A stretch of DNA of 64,000 bases from Streptomyces sp. cf386 (GTDB lineage: Bacteria; Actinomycetota; Actinomycetes; Streptomycetales; Streptomycetaceae), in assembly GCF_900103585.1 (NCBI RefSeq), contig NZ_FNHV01000005.1, positions 62,001-126,000 on the forward strand, written 5' to 3'. Below the pieces are notes generated by a model that searched no databases, was not told the DNA's origin, and worked only from the letters and a program-made list of their open reading frames with translations. The position numbers and the translations under genes are program-made. This document shows positions 1-7,660 of the stretch, one piece after another; position 1 is the stretch's first letter; every line of letters begins with the position of its first letter.

Positions 1-809
1 AGCATCCGGAGGCGGCCGATCTGGAGCGGCTGACCGTCGCCGGTGAGCTGCTGCTCGCCGAGAACGTCGTCGACTCCTGCTACTGCGAGGAGGACGAGGG
101 CCGGGGCGGTGCGCGCCGGGGCCTCGGGGGCCGGCTGATCATGGCCCAGTCGGCGATCGACCCGTACCACGGCGTTCCCGAGCTGGAGGAGGAGTGGCGC
201 GAGGGGGTGCGGGCCGACGGTCCACTGCGCTCGTACCACTTCGCCCTGCAGGACTACGCCGCCTTCGCCACGCCCAGCCAGACCGACCGCTTCGTGCACG
301 ACATCGCCCGGCTGCACCTGGGCTATCTGGCCGAGGCCGCGTGGGCGGAGACCCGGTTCGTACCGCGGGTCTGGGAGTACCTGGTGATGCGGCAGTTCAA
401 CAACTTCCGTCCCTGTCTGTCGATCGTGGACGCCGTGGACGGCTACGAACTGCCCGAGGCCGTCTACGCCCGGCCCGAGATCCAGCGGATCACGGCGCTC
501 GCCTGCAACGCCACCACGATCGTCAACGACCTGTACTCCTTCACCAAGGAGCTGGCCAGCGACCCCACGCACCTCAATCTGCCGCAGGTCATCGCCGCGA
601 ACGAACGGTGCGGGCTGAAGGCCGCCTATCTGAAGGCCGTCGAGATCCACAACCGCATCATGGAGGCCTTCGAGGAGGAGTCCGCCCTGCTGTCCGCCAC
701 CTCACCCCTCGTGGAGCGCTACGCGCAGGGGCTGTCCGACTGGGTGGCCGGCAACCACGAGTGGCACGCCACCAACACCCACCGCTATCACCTGCCCAAC
801 TACTGGTAG
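1..809 (+). CDS. 2-methylisoborneol synthase, C-terminal part (cut by left edge)
   Basis: Terpene cyclase that would convert 2-methylgeranyl diphosphate to the earthy odorant 2-methylisoborneol. The reading frame is open from base 3 and ends with TAG at 807-809, so about 268 C-terminal residues are present and the start lies outside the window. Both class I metal-binding motifs are visible: an Asp-rich stretch VVDSCYCEED at about 66-95 and the NSE triad NDLYSFTKE at about 525-551, about 150 residues apart as in this family. The second Asp of the DDCYCED motif I remember for S. coelicolor synthase is Ser here. The methyltransferase that makes its substrate starts 11 bp downstream, the usual operon order. 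Confidence 0.93.
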   Translation, partial: HPEAADLERLTVAGELLLAENVVDSCYCEEDEGRGGARRGLGGRLIMAQSAIDPYHGVPELEEEWREGVRADGPLRSYHFALQDYAAFATPSQTDRFVHDIARLHLGYLAEAAWAETRFVPRVWEYLVMRQFNNFRPCLSIVDAVDGYELPEAVYARPEIQRITALACNATTIVNDLYSFTKELASDPTHLNLPQVIAANERCGLKAAYLKAVEIHNRIMEAFEEESALLSATSPLVERYAQGLSDWVAGNHEWHATNTHRYHLPNYW

Positions 810-820
810 AGCGCGACTGA

Positions 821-1738
821 ATGACAGACCGTCACATGGACCAGCACGAGGAGTCACCGTTGACCATCGCCCCCGAAGCCGGCACCACGCGCGTCCCGGT
901 GCCGTCCCAGTCCACGTACCAGACCCGCGTCGCGGACTACTGGAACGCCGAGGAGAACCCGGTCAACCTCGAACTCGGAAAGATCGACGACCTGTACCAC
1001 CATCACTACGGCATCGGCGACGCCGACCGCTCCGTGCTCGACGAACCCGACCCCGGTCTGCGCCGGGAGCGCCTCACCGCGGAGCTGCACCGGCTGGAAC
1101 ACGCCCAGGCCGAACTGCTCGCCGAACGCCTCGGCCCGCTGTCCCCCACCGACCGGGTCTTCGACGCCGGCTGCGGACGCGGCGGCGGCAGTGTCGTGGC
1201 CCATCTGCGCCACGGCTGCGAGGCCGACGGGGTCACCCTCTCGGCCAAGCAGGCCGAGTTCGCGAACGAGCAGGCCCGCAAGCGGGGCATCGACGACCGG
1301 GTGCGCTACCACTGCCGCAACATGCTCGACACGGGGCTGCCGTCCGGGGCCTTCGCGGCCTCGTGGAACAACGAGTCCACCATGTACGTCGAGCTCGACC
1401 TGCTGTTCGCCGAGCACTCCCGGCTGCTGCGCCGCGGTGGCCGCTACGTGACCATCACCGGCTGCTACAACGACACCTATGGACGCGCCTCGCGCGAGGT
1501 GTCCCTCATCAACGCCCACTACATCTGCGACATCCACCCGCGCTCGGCGTACTTCCGCGCCATGGCCCGCAATCGGCTCGTCCCGGTCCATGTGCAGGAC
1601 CTGACGGAGGCGACCATCCCCTACTGGGAGCTGCGGCGCGAGGCCGATCACCTGGTGACGGGCATCGAGGAGACCTTCCTGTCCGCGTACCGCAACGGCA
1701 GCTTCCAGTACCTGCTGATCGCGGCGGACCGCGTCTGA
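821..1738 (+). CDS. geranyl diphosphate 2-C-methyltransferase
   Basis: SAM-dependent methyltransferase (305 aa) that adds a methyl group to C2 of geranyl diphosphate, giving the substrate of the upstream 2-methylisoborneol synthase. The class I SAM motif VFDAGCGRGGGS lies near residues 110-121, and the aromatic-rich N-terminal segment (YWNAEENPVNLELG, YHHHYGIGD) is typical of this enzyme. The ATG at 821 is 11 bp after the synthase stop, so the two are co-translated. A perfect inverted repeat just downstream ends the operon. The gene is often called gdpmt in the literature. Confidence 0.95.
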   Translation: MTDRHMDQHEESPLTIAPEAGTTRVPVPSQSTYQTRVADYWNAEENPVNLELGKIDDLYHHHYGIGDADRSVLDEPDPGLRRERLTAELHRLEHAQAELLAERLGPLSPTDRVFDAGCGRGGGSVVAHLRHGCEADGVTLSAKQAEFANEQARKRGIDDRVRYHCRNMLDTGLPSGAFAASWNNESTMYVELDLLFAEHSRLLRRGGRYVTITGCYNDTYGRASREVSLINAHYICDIHPRSAYFRAMARNRLVPVHVQDLTEATIPYWELRREADHLVTGIEETFLSAYRNGSFQYLLIAADRV

Positions 1739-1752
1739 ACGACCGTCGGGCT

Positions 1753-1785
1753 CGTGTCGGCCACGGTCGCTCCGTGGCCGACACG
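1753..1785 (+). terminator. rho-independent-type hairpin after the 2-MIB operon
   Basis: A perfect 14-bp inverted repeat (CGTGTCGGCCACGG / CCGTGGCCGACACG) with a 5-nt loop begins 15 bp after the methyltransferase stop. There is no U-tract, as is common for Streptomyces terminators. Confidence 0.8.
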
Positions 1786-1856
1786 TGTCTTCCCCCTGGG
1801 GCCCGGCTGTGCTTGCCTTGGGAGCCGATTTCGGTGCCCGGGGCGGGAGTTGCCGT

Positions 1857-2765
1857 ATGCGCAAGCCGTGGTTCGTGGGGGCGCTGCTGGCCGCCGTGCT
1901 GCTCGGCGCGTGCGGGGATCCGGCGTCCGGTCCCGAGGCGGCGGCGCCTGCGGAGGTGCCTGAGGCGTCGGCCACCACACAGCAGCGGGCGCCTGCTTCG
2001 CCGTCCGCTCCCGGGACCGCTCCGAGCGCCCCCGTGAAGGCACCGACCGTGCTGTATCTGGGCGACTCGCTCGCGATGGAGGCGCAGGAGGTGGTGGGGC
2101 GGGAGCTGCGCCGGGACCTGCGGGCGACGTACACGAGCGCCCCGTACTCGGGCACGACCCTGTGCGACTACCTGGAGGGCACGGGCAAGCGGTCCCTCGT
2201 CCCGGACGCGGACAAGGCGGCCGCCCTGGTGCGCACACTGCGGCCGGACTTCGTCGTGCTGCAGTTCTGGGGCAACGCGTGGGGCTACACGTGGTGCATG
2301 GACGGGATCACCCACGACGCCTCCCCTCAGACGTACTTCAAGCGGTACCGGGCCGACATGAAGCGGCTCACCGACCAGATCTCCGCGGCCTCGGACGCAC
2401 GGATCGTCTGGGTGCTGCAGGGCCCGGACCCGATCACCCCCGACCGGGTCCGGCGCGTCAACGCCCTGTACGAACAGCGGGCCGACACCTCGGGCGACCT
2501 GCTCGCCGACGCGGGCAAGGCGGTGAGTGCGGCGGGGGCCCGCTACTCCTGGGTCCAGTACCTGCCGTGCACGGCGTACGAGCGCGCACACGCCGAGTAC
2601 TGCACCCAGCCGGACCGCGACCGCACCGCCGTGCACCGCGACGACGACTACCTGCACTTCTGTCTGGCGCCCACGACCTCGACACCGAAGCCGTGCCCGG
2701 TCCGCTCCCCCGGGATCCTGCGGATCGCCCAGGAGATCACACGGGTGATCCGCGAGAACCTGTAG
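1857..2765 (+). CDS. SGNH/GDSL-type hydrolase lipoprotein
   Basis: Predicted lipoprotein of 302 aa. The ATG at 1857 is chosen because it gives a compact signal peptide with a lipobox (LLGAC, lipidated Cys near residue 19); an in-frame ATG at 1785 would spoil it. A Pro/Ala-rich linker follows, then an SGNH-hydrolase fold: block I YLGDSLAMEA near residue 65, and a C-terminal DDDYLHF that would supply the catalytic Asp-His pair. It probably acts outside the cell as an esterase or acyl-modifying enzyme; the substrate cannot be read from sequence. It ends 7 bp from the convergent next gene. Confidence 0.75.
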   Translation: MRKPWFVGALLAAVLLGACGDPASGPEAAAPAEVPEASATTQQRAPASPSAPGTAPSAPVKAPTVLYLGDSLAMEAQEVVGRELRRDLRATYTSAPYSGTTLCDYLEGTGKRSLVPDADKAAALVRTLRPDFVVLQFWGNAWGYTWCMDGITHDASPQTYFKRYRADMKRLTDQISAASDARIVWVLQGPDPITPDRVRRVNALYEQRADTSGDLLADAGKAVSAAGARYSWVQYLPCTAYERAHAEYCTQPDRDRTAVHRDDDYLHFCLAPTTSTPKPCPVRSPGILRIAQEITRVIRENL

Positions 2766-2772
2766 GGCGGGC

Positions 2773-3255
2773 TCACTCGCCGGCGTAGGCGTTCTCCAGG
2801 GCTGCGATGTCGAACTTGCCCATCGCCATGAACGCCGCGGTCGCGCGGGCGGCCTTCGCCGGGTCCGGGTCGGTGATCATGGCCTGGAGCCGGTCCGGGA
2901 TGACCTGCCAGGACACGCCGAACCTGTCCTTGAGCCAGCCGCAGGGGCCGGGCTCGCCGCCGTTCTCGGTGAGCTTGGCCCAGTAGTAGTCGATCTCCTC
3001 CTGGTTCTCGCAGAAGATCATGAACGAGGTCGCCTCGGTGAACTTGAACATGGGGCCGCCGTTGAGGCCGAGGAACTTGTGGCCGTTCGCCGTGAACTCG
3101 ACGGTCATCACACTGCCGGCGGGCTGGAGCGCGCCCTCGGGGTAGCGCGCGATCTCGCCGATGCTGGAGTTCTTGAAGATCGAGACGTAGAAGTGGGCGG
3201 CCTCTTCGGCCTGGCCGTCGTACCAGAGACAGGTGGTGAAACCGTCGCTTGCCAT
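2773..3255 (-). CDS. VOC-superfamily protein, PhnB-like
   Basis: A 160-aa protein of the vicinal oxygen chelate (glyoxalase/bleomycin-resistance) fold. It matches the PhnB-like branch, seen in FTTCLWYDGQAEEAAHFY, FMIFCENQEEIDYYW and GWLKDRFGVSWQVIP. The ATG has a GGAGG ribosome-binding site 5 bp upstream. Members are often annotated as 3-demethylubiquinone methyltransferase-like but lack methyltransferase motifs; the real substrate is unknown. It is convergent with the SGNH lipoprotein and divergent from the epoxide hydrolase. Confidence 0.8.
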   Translation of the reverse strand: MASDGFTTCLWYDGQAEEAAHFYVSIFKNSSIGEIARYPEGALQPAGSVMTVEFTANGHKFLGLNGGPMFKFTEATSFMIFCENQEEIDYYWAKLTENGGEPGPCGWLKDRFGVSWQVIPDRLQAMITDPDPAKAARATAAFMAMGKFDIAALENAYAGE

Positions 3256-3380
3256 GAGTACCTCCGGGAGGGTGGAACCACTGTCATCTGTGTCGACCGA
3301 TCCTCGCCCCGAAACTCATCGGTCGCATGGCCGACCAAATTCAGATGGTCGTTACACCGTTCGGAACTAGCATCCCGGTC

Positions 3381-4586
3381 ATGACGTCTTCGCCCGCCGA
3401 CCACGGCATCCACCCGTTCCGCATCGACATTCCACAGAGCGACCTCGACGATCTGCACGACCGCCTGGACCGGACCCGGTGGCCCGACGAGCTGCCCGGC
3501 GTGGGATGGGCGTACGGCGTGCCGTCCGGCTACCTGCGCGAGCTGGTGCGCCACTGGCGGCATGAGTACGACTGGCGGGCGGCCGAGGCGCGGCTGAACG
3601 AGTGGCCGCAGTTCACGACCGAGATCGACGGAGCACATGTGCACTTCGCGCACATCCGCTCCCCCGAGCCCGACGCCACCCCGCTGATCATCACGCACGG
3701 CTGGCCGGGGTCGATCGTCGAATTCCTGGACGTCGTCGGGCCGTTGACGGATCCGGCCGCGCACGGCGGTGACCCCGCCGACGCCTTCCACGTGGTCCTG
3801 CCGAGCATTCCCGGCTTCGGGTTCTCCGGGCCCACCCGGGAGACCGGCTGGGAGGCACGCCGGATCGCCGACGCCTGGGTCGAGCTGATGACGCGCCTCG
3901 GCTACGAGCGGTTCGGCGCCCAGGGCGGCGACTGGGGTGCGGGCATCTCGCGCGAGCTGGGCCGCGCCCACCCCGACCGGGTCATCGGCATCCACCTCAA
4001 TCTGCTGCCCGGCGCGCAGGCGGCCACCGAGCCGACCCCGGAGGAACTTCAGGCGCTGAGCCCCGAGGAACGGGAGCGGACGCTCGCCTCCTGGCGCCGG
4101 TGGGCGGAGTGGTTCCGGGACGGGACGGGCTACTACCACATGCAGGCCACCCGGCCACAGACCCTGTCGTACGCGCTCACGGACTCGCCGGTCGGCCAAC
4201 TCGCCTGGATCGTCGAGAAGTTCCAGGAGTGGACCGACGCCGAGCAGCTGCCCGAGGAGGCCGTCGACCGGGACCAGATGCTGACGAACGTGATGCTGTA
4301 CTGGCTGACGGGCACGGCGGGGTCGTCCGCCCGGATCTACTACGAGCGCGGTCACACCAAGGGTGACCGGGTCGCCGCCCCGCACAAGCCCTCGACGGCA
4401 CCGACCGCGGTGGCCTCCTTCCCCGGCGACCCGCAGATCCCGCTGCGCCACAAGGCGGAGCGCACGGAGAACATCGTCCGCTGGACCGAGCTCGACCGGG
4501 GCGGACACTTCGCCGCGATGGAGGAGCCGGACCTGCTCGTGGACGATGTGCGCGCCTTCTTCCGGCAACTGCGCGAGAAGAGCTGA
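3381..4586 (+). CDS. epoxide hydrolase, microsomal type with EHN domain
   Basis: Alpha/beta-hydrolase (401 aa from this start) that opens epoxides to diols. The N-terminal EHN region begins HPFRIDIPQSDLDDL. The oxyanion motif HGWPGS, the nucleophile elbow GAQGGDWGAG (catalytic Asp in GGDWG) and the late catalytic His in DRGGHFAAMEEP are all present. I prefer ATG 3381 because a TAGCAT -10-like box at 3368-3373 would give leaderless expression from it; an in-frame ATG at 3327 would add 18 residues not typical of the family. A strong hairpin overlaps the stop codon. Confidence 0.88.
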   Translation: MTSSPADHGIHPFRIDIPQSDLDDLHDRLDRTRWPDELPGVGWAYGVPSGYLRELVRHWRHEYDWRAAEARLNEWPQFTTEIDGAHVHFAHIRSPEPDATPLIITHGWPGSIVEFLDVVGPLTDPAAHGGDPADAFHVVLPSIPGFGFSGPTRETGWEARRIADAWVELMTRLGYERFGAQGGDWGAGISRELGRAHPDRVIGIHLNLLPGAQAATEPTPEELQALSPEERERTLASWRRWAEWFRDGTGYYHMQATRPQTLSYALTDSPVGQLAWIVEKFQEWTDAEQLPEEAVDRDQMLTNVMLYWLTGTAGSSARIYYERGHTKGDRVAAPHKPSTAPTAVASFPGDPQIPLRHKAERTENIVRWTELDRGGHFAAMEEPDLLVDDVRAFFRQLREKS

Positions 4587-4608
4587 GCGCCTGTTCACAG
4601 GCGCTCAG
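4583..4608 (+). terminator. hairpin overlapping the epoxide hydrolase stop codon
   Basis: A perfect 12-bp inverted repeat (CTGAGCGCCTGT / ACAGGCGCTCAG) with a 2-nt centre spans the TGA at 4584-4586. It separates the epoxide hydrolase transcript from the regulated clpP3 promoter that follows. Confidence 0.75.
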
Positions 4609-4631
4609 CGAGCCGCTCTGCCCGCAGCGAA

Positions 4632-4646
4632 TCTGCCGCGGGCAGA
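4632..4646 (+). promoter_or_regulatory. PopR-binding palindrome upstream of clpP3
   Basis: The sequence TCTGCC-GCG-GGCAGA is an exact match to the PopR operator (TCTGCC-N3-GGCAGA) that I remember from work on the S. lividans clpP3-clpP4 promoter. It is centred about 80 bp upstream of the clpP3 start, and a lone TCTGCC half-site lies just upstream at 4617-4622. The PopR gene itself is in this window at 6507-7013. Confidence 0.88.
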
Positions 4647-4718
4647 GAATCCGCATCCGGGCCTCCTCCGGGGTCGACAGTGGAGTCCACGGCATCCCCG
4701 CCATCACGAGGAGAACCG

Positions 4719-5357
4719 ATGACTCCACTCAGCACGCTCGCCCCGCGGGCCGAGGAGGGCGACACCCCGCCCACCCGCTTCGACGACCATCTGGCCGCCC
4801 AACTGCTCGCCCAGCGGATCGTCCTGCTCGGCACGCAGGTCGACGAGGTCTCCGCGAACCGGGTCTGCACCCAGCTGCTGATCCTGTCCGCGGAGGACCC
4901 GCGCACCGACATCAGCCTGTACATCAACAGCCCGGGCGGCTCGGTCCACGCGGGCCTCGCCATCTACGACACGATGCGGCTGATCCCGAACGACGTCTCG
5001 ACGCTCGCCATGGGCTTCGCGGCCAGCATGGGCCAGTTCCTGCTCAGCGTCGGCAGCGCGGGCAAGCGGTACTCGCTGCCGAACGCGCGGATCATGATGC
5101 ACCAGCCGTCGGCCGGGATCGGCGGCACCACCGCGGACATCGAGATCCAGGCGGAGAACCTGGACTTCACCAAGAAGACCATCGAGCGGATCACCGCCGA
5201 ACACACCGGTCAGACCCCGGAGACCATCTCCCGGGACGGCGACCGCGACCGCTGGTTCACGGCCGAGGAGGCCAAGGAGTACGGCATGGTGGACCAGGTC
5301 GTGGAGTCCCTCACGGACGTCCGGCCGGCCGCCAACCGACGACGGATTGGGCTGTGA
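4719..5357 (+). CDS. clpP3: ATP-dependent Clp protease proteolytic subunit ClpP3
   Basis: Serine protease subunit (212 aa) of a Clp complex working with an AAA+ unfoldase. The whole triad is visible: Ser103 in GFAASMGQ, His128 in RIMMHQPS and Asp177 in DGDRDRWF. The glycine-rich YINSPGGSV segment and the long helix [12 protein letters not shown] are also in place. ATG 4719 follows a GAGGAG ribosome-binding site; an in-frame ATG at 4680 lacks one. clpP4 starts 1 bp after its stop. The PopR operator upstream implies it is switched on when ClpP1/P2 activity falls and PopR accumulates. Confidence 0.95.
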   Translation: MTPLSTLAPRAEEGDTPPTRFDDHLAAQLLAQRIVLLGTQVDEVSANRVCTQLLILSAEDPRTDISLYINSPGGSVHAGLAIYDTMRLIPNDVSTLAMGFAASMGQFLLSVGSAGKRYSLPNARIMMHQPSAGIGGTTADIEIQAENLDFTKKTIERITAEHTGQTPETISRDGDRDRWFTAEEAKEYGMVDQVVESLTDVRPAANRRRIGL

Positions 5358-5358
5358 C

Positions 5359-5961
5359 ATGGGGACCTACACGATTCCGAACGTCGTCGAGCGCACCCCT
5401 CAGGGCGAGCGGTCCTATGACGTGTTCAGCCGGCTGCTGTCGGAGCGGATCATCTTCCTCGGCACGGAGATCGACGACGGCGTAGCCAACGTCGTCATCG
5501 CGCAGCTCCTGCATCTGGAATCGTCCGGACCGGAGAACGAGATCGCGATCTACATCAACTCGCCCGGCGGCTCGTTCACTTCGCTCATGGCGATCTACGA
5601 CACCATGACGTACGTGCAGGCGCCGATCTCCACGTTCTGCGTGGGCCAGGCGGCGTCTACTGCCGCCGTCCTGCTGGCCGGTGGGGACCCGGGGCGGCGA
5701 TTCGTCCTGGAGCACGCGCGCGTGCTGCTCGGCCAGCCCGCCTCCGGAGGCAGCCGGGGCATGGTGTCCGATCTCGCCCTCCAGGCCAAGGAGATGGTCC
5801 GTATCCGCTCGCAGGTCGAGGAGGTCCTGGCCCGGCACACGCACCACGACATCGCGACCCTGCGCGCGGACATGGACCGCGACAAGGTGTTCACCGCCGA
5901 GGAGGCCGTGGCGTACGGCCTGGCCGACGAGGTGGTGAGCCGACGCCTCGCACGGGTCTGA
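5359..5961 (+). CDS. clpP4: Clp protease subunit ClpP4, lacking the catalytic histidine
   Basis: Second subunit of the clpP3-clpP4 operon (200 aa), starting 1 bp after clpP3. The fold and glycine-rich strand (YINSPGGSF) and the nucleophile Ser100 (GQAASTAA) are kept, as is the late Asp region [12 protein letters not shown]. The catalytic His that normally sits in MIHQP is Gly125 (RVLLGQPAS; codon GGC at 5731-5733). This copy is therefore probably inactive on its own and may be structural in a mixed ClpP3/ClpP4 barrel. Its 3' end is the source of the downstream tandem repeats. Confidence 0.92.
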   Translation: MGTYTIPNVVERTPQGERSYDVFSRLLSERIIFLGTEIDDGVANVVIAQLLHLESSGPENEIAIYINSPGGSFTSLMAIYDTMTYVQAPISTFCVGQAASTAAVLLAGGDPGRRFVLEHARVLLGQPASGGSRGMVSDLALQAKEMVRIRSQVEEVLARHTHHDIATLRADMDRDKVFTAEEAVAYGLADEVVSRRLARV

Positions 5962-6515
5962 GGAACGGGCGGGGGCTCACGCCGGCACGCCTCGTGGAGG
6001 TCTGAGGAGCCGGCGGGGCCCCACACCGCGACGCCTCGTCGAAGCCTGAGGCGCCGGCGCGGCCTCATCCCGCAGGGCCTCATGGGTCTGGGGCACCGGC
6101 ACGCCCTCACACTGCGGCACCTTGCGCGAGTCCGTGGAGTCGGCGCGGCCTCACACCGGAACGCCTCGTGGGGCCCGTGCGCCGGCACGCGTCCCACTTC
6201 GCGACGCCTCGCCGGAGCCTGAGACACCGGCACGTCCTCACACCGCAACGCCTCGTGGGCGGCGGCCCAGGAGCACCGGCACAGCCCCACACCTCGGCGT
6301 CTCGCGCGAATACGAGGAGCCGACGCAGCCTCACACCGCGACGCCTCATGGGGGTCTGGGACGCCTACACAGCCCCCACCACGGCGCCTCGCGCGAGTCC
6401 GAGGAGACAGCACGCCCTCACACCGCAACGCCTTGTCAGAGTCCGAGGAGGCAGCGCGGCCTCACGCCGCGCCGACTCCTCGGGATCTGCGGCGTCGGCG
6501 CCCGTCTCACGCCGC
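5940..6515 (+). repeat. about 13 imperfect 41-50 bp tandem repeats between clpP4 and popR
   Basis: The spacer between the convergent clpP4 and popR genes is filled by head-to-tail units, each roughly CCTCACACCGCGACGCCTCG followed by a variable GTG-GGTCTGAGGAGCCGGCGCGG part. Phases begin near 5976, 6019 and 6063 and recur to about 6510. Units share the core but differ by point changes and small indels. The first unit includes the real clpP4 end (GACGCCTCGCACGGGTCTGAG, whose TGA is the stop). The last includes the real popR end (TCACGCCGC reads Ala-Ala-stop on the minus strand). No convincing gene is present: short frames here only read through the repeat. Confidence 0.88.
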
Positions 6516-7013
6516 CAGGCACAGTCCGTCGTACGACGAACCGGCCCTGCTGCGGCTGCCGCCCGGGGCTCGGTGGCTGGTGAGCCGGACCAACTCGCCC
6601 TGGGCCAGCGACAGCAGGTCGCCGAGGCCGAGTCCGAGGGCGTGGGCGGCGGCTGCGAGGACCTCTGAAGAGGCCTCCTTGCGGCCGCGCTCCACCTCCG
6701 AGAGATATGGCATGGAGATGCGGGCCTCGTCGGCCACGTCCTTCAGTGTGCGCTCCTGGGCAAGCCGCTCACGGCGCAGGACGTCACCGATGAGGTCGCG
6801 CCACAGGGGTTCCTTGGGCGCGGGCGCGGACGGCACCGGTGCAGGGGGCACGGCGGTGGGCCGGGCGGCGGGTGAGGGTGCCGCGTTGGCAGGGCGTTCG
6901 GACGCTGGGCGGGTCGTTCCCGGGCGCGTGGCCGACGGGCCGACGGCAGGCCGACGGGCGGCAGGCGGGCGCAGGGGAATGACGCGGGCTTCGTTCGGCG
7001 CTTGTTCGCTCAC
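6507..7013 (-). CDS. popR: PopR, XRE-family activator of clpP3-clpP4
   Basis: DNA-binding activator (168 aa). A Pro/Ala-rich N-terminal half (residues 1-70) is followed by an XRE helix-turn-helix at about 78-135 (GDVLRRERLAQERTLKDVAD, ISMPYLSEVERGRKEASSEV). The protein ends in Leu-Ala-Ala; in S. lividans the two terminal alanines were reported to mark PopR for ClpP degradation, so the same feedback is likely here. Start is GTG 7013, with a TAGGCT -10-like box about 9 nt upstream suggesting leaderless expression. Its exact operator lies in front of clpP3. Confidence 0.92.
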   Translation of the reverse strand: MSEQAPNEARVIPLRPPAARRPAVGPSATRPGTTRPASERPANAAPSPAARPTAVPPAPVPSAPAPKEPLWRDLIGDVLRRERLAQERTLKDVADEARISMPYLSEVERGRKEASSEVLAAAAHALGLGLGDLLSLAQGELVRLTSHRAPGGSRSRAGSSYDGLCLAA

Positions 7014-7105
7014 CTCCCCAGCCTAGAAGCGTTGCACGCCGGGGGAAGGGATGGGCATTCTGCCCTGGGGGAAATCGCGGCCGGTGAAGTCCGGCCGCGC
7101 GCCCG

Positions 7106-7561
7106 TCACTCGTCGCTCAGCCGCAGCACCGCACGCACCCGCTTGCCGACCGGCACCCGTTCGACGGCCATCTCCGCCGCCAGCGCGTGCACTATCTCCA
7201 GACCGTGTCGGCCGATCCGCTCCGGGTCCTTGGGGAACCGGCGCGGCAGGGCGGAGCTGCTGTCGTACACGCAGACCGTCACCGCGTCGTCCGTGCCCTC
7301 CAGGTCCAGGATGTACGGGCCGTTGCTGTGCCGGTCGGCGTTGGTGACCAGCTCGCTGACCACCAGGAGCACCTTGTCCTCGGCGGGCTCGGCGATCGTG
7401 GCGCACCACTCGGTCCTGAGCCGACCGAGGAACAGCGCGGCGAAGGACCGCGCCTCGGCGATGCATCCCGGTTCACCGCTGTAGTGCGCCGCCCGCCGAA
7501 GCGGTTCCACGGGCACGTCGAAACCAGTCGGAATCACTGCCCCGTCCACGTGCTCGATCAT
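7106..7561 (-). CDS. ATP-binding protein of the anti-sigma factor (RsbW-like) type
   Basis: A 151-aa protein with a GHKL/HATPase_c_2 domain: the N-box LLVVSELVTNADRHS, the G1-like region CVYDSSSALPRRF, and RIGRHGLEIVHALAAEMAV. Streptomyces have many such proteins; some are Ser/Thr kinases that switch off anti-anti-sigma proteins. Start ATG 7561 is preferred because GAGAGA lies 6 nt upstream; an in-frame start at 7597 would add 12 residues. No sigma factor or anti-anti-sigma gene is adjacent, so the partner is unknown. Confidence 0.82.
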   Translation of the reverse strand: MIEHVDGAVIPTGFDVPVEPLRRAAHYSGEPGCIAEARSFAALFLGRLRTEWCATIAEPAEDKVLLVVSELVTNADRHSNGPYILDLEGTDDAVTVCVYDSSSALPRRFPKDPERIGRHGLEIVHALAAEMAVERVPVGKRVRAVLRLSDE

Positions 7562-7660
7562 GCGTATCTCTCTCGGAAGCCGGAACTGGCCGGACACTAC
7601 TGCACCAGTCCTCGTACCCAGAGCGGGGCCTCGCAGTCACTACGCAGGTGGCGCCGTACG

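Noticed and set aside
854..2155. Minus-strand frame over the methyltransferase gene
   Set aside because: Antisense shadow; the plus strand has a complete SAM motif and a family match.
5962..6506. CRISPR array
   Set aside because: The roughly 44-bp units are contiguous and diverged, with no constant repeat plus unique spacers and no cas genes.
6122..6668. Small proteins encoded in the 44-bp repeat block
   Set aside because: Frames stay open in several phases simply because the G+C-rich unit is repeated; there is no ribosome-binding site or codon bias.
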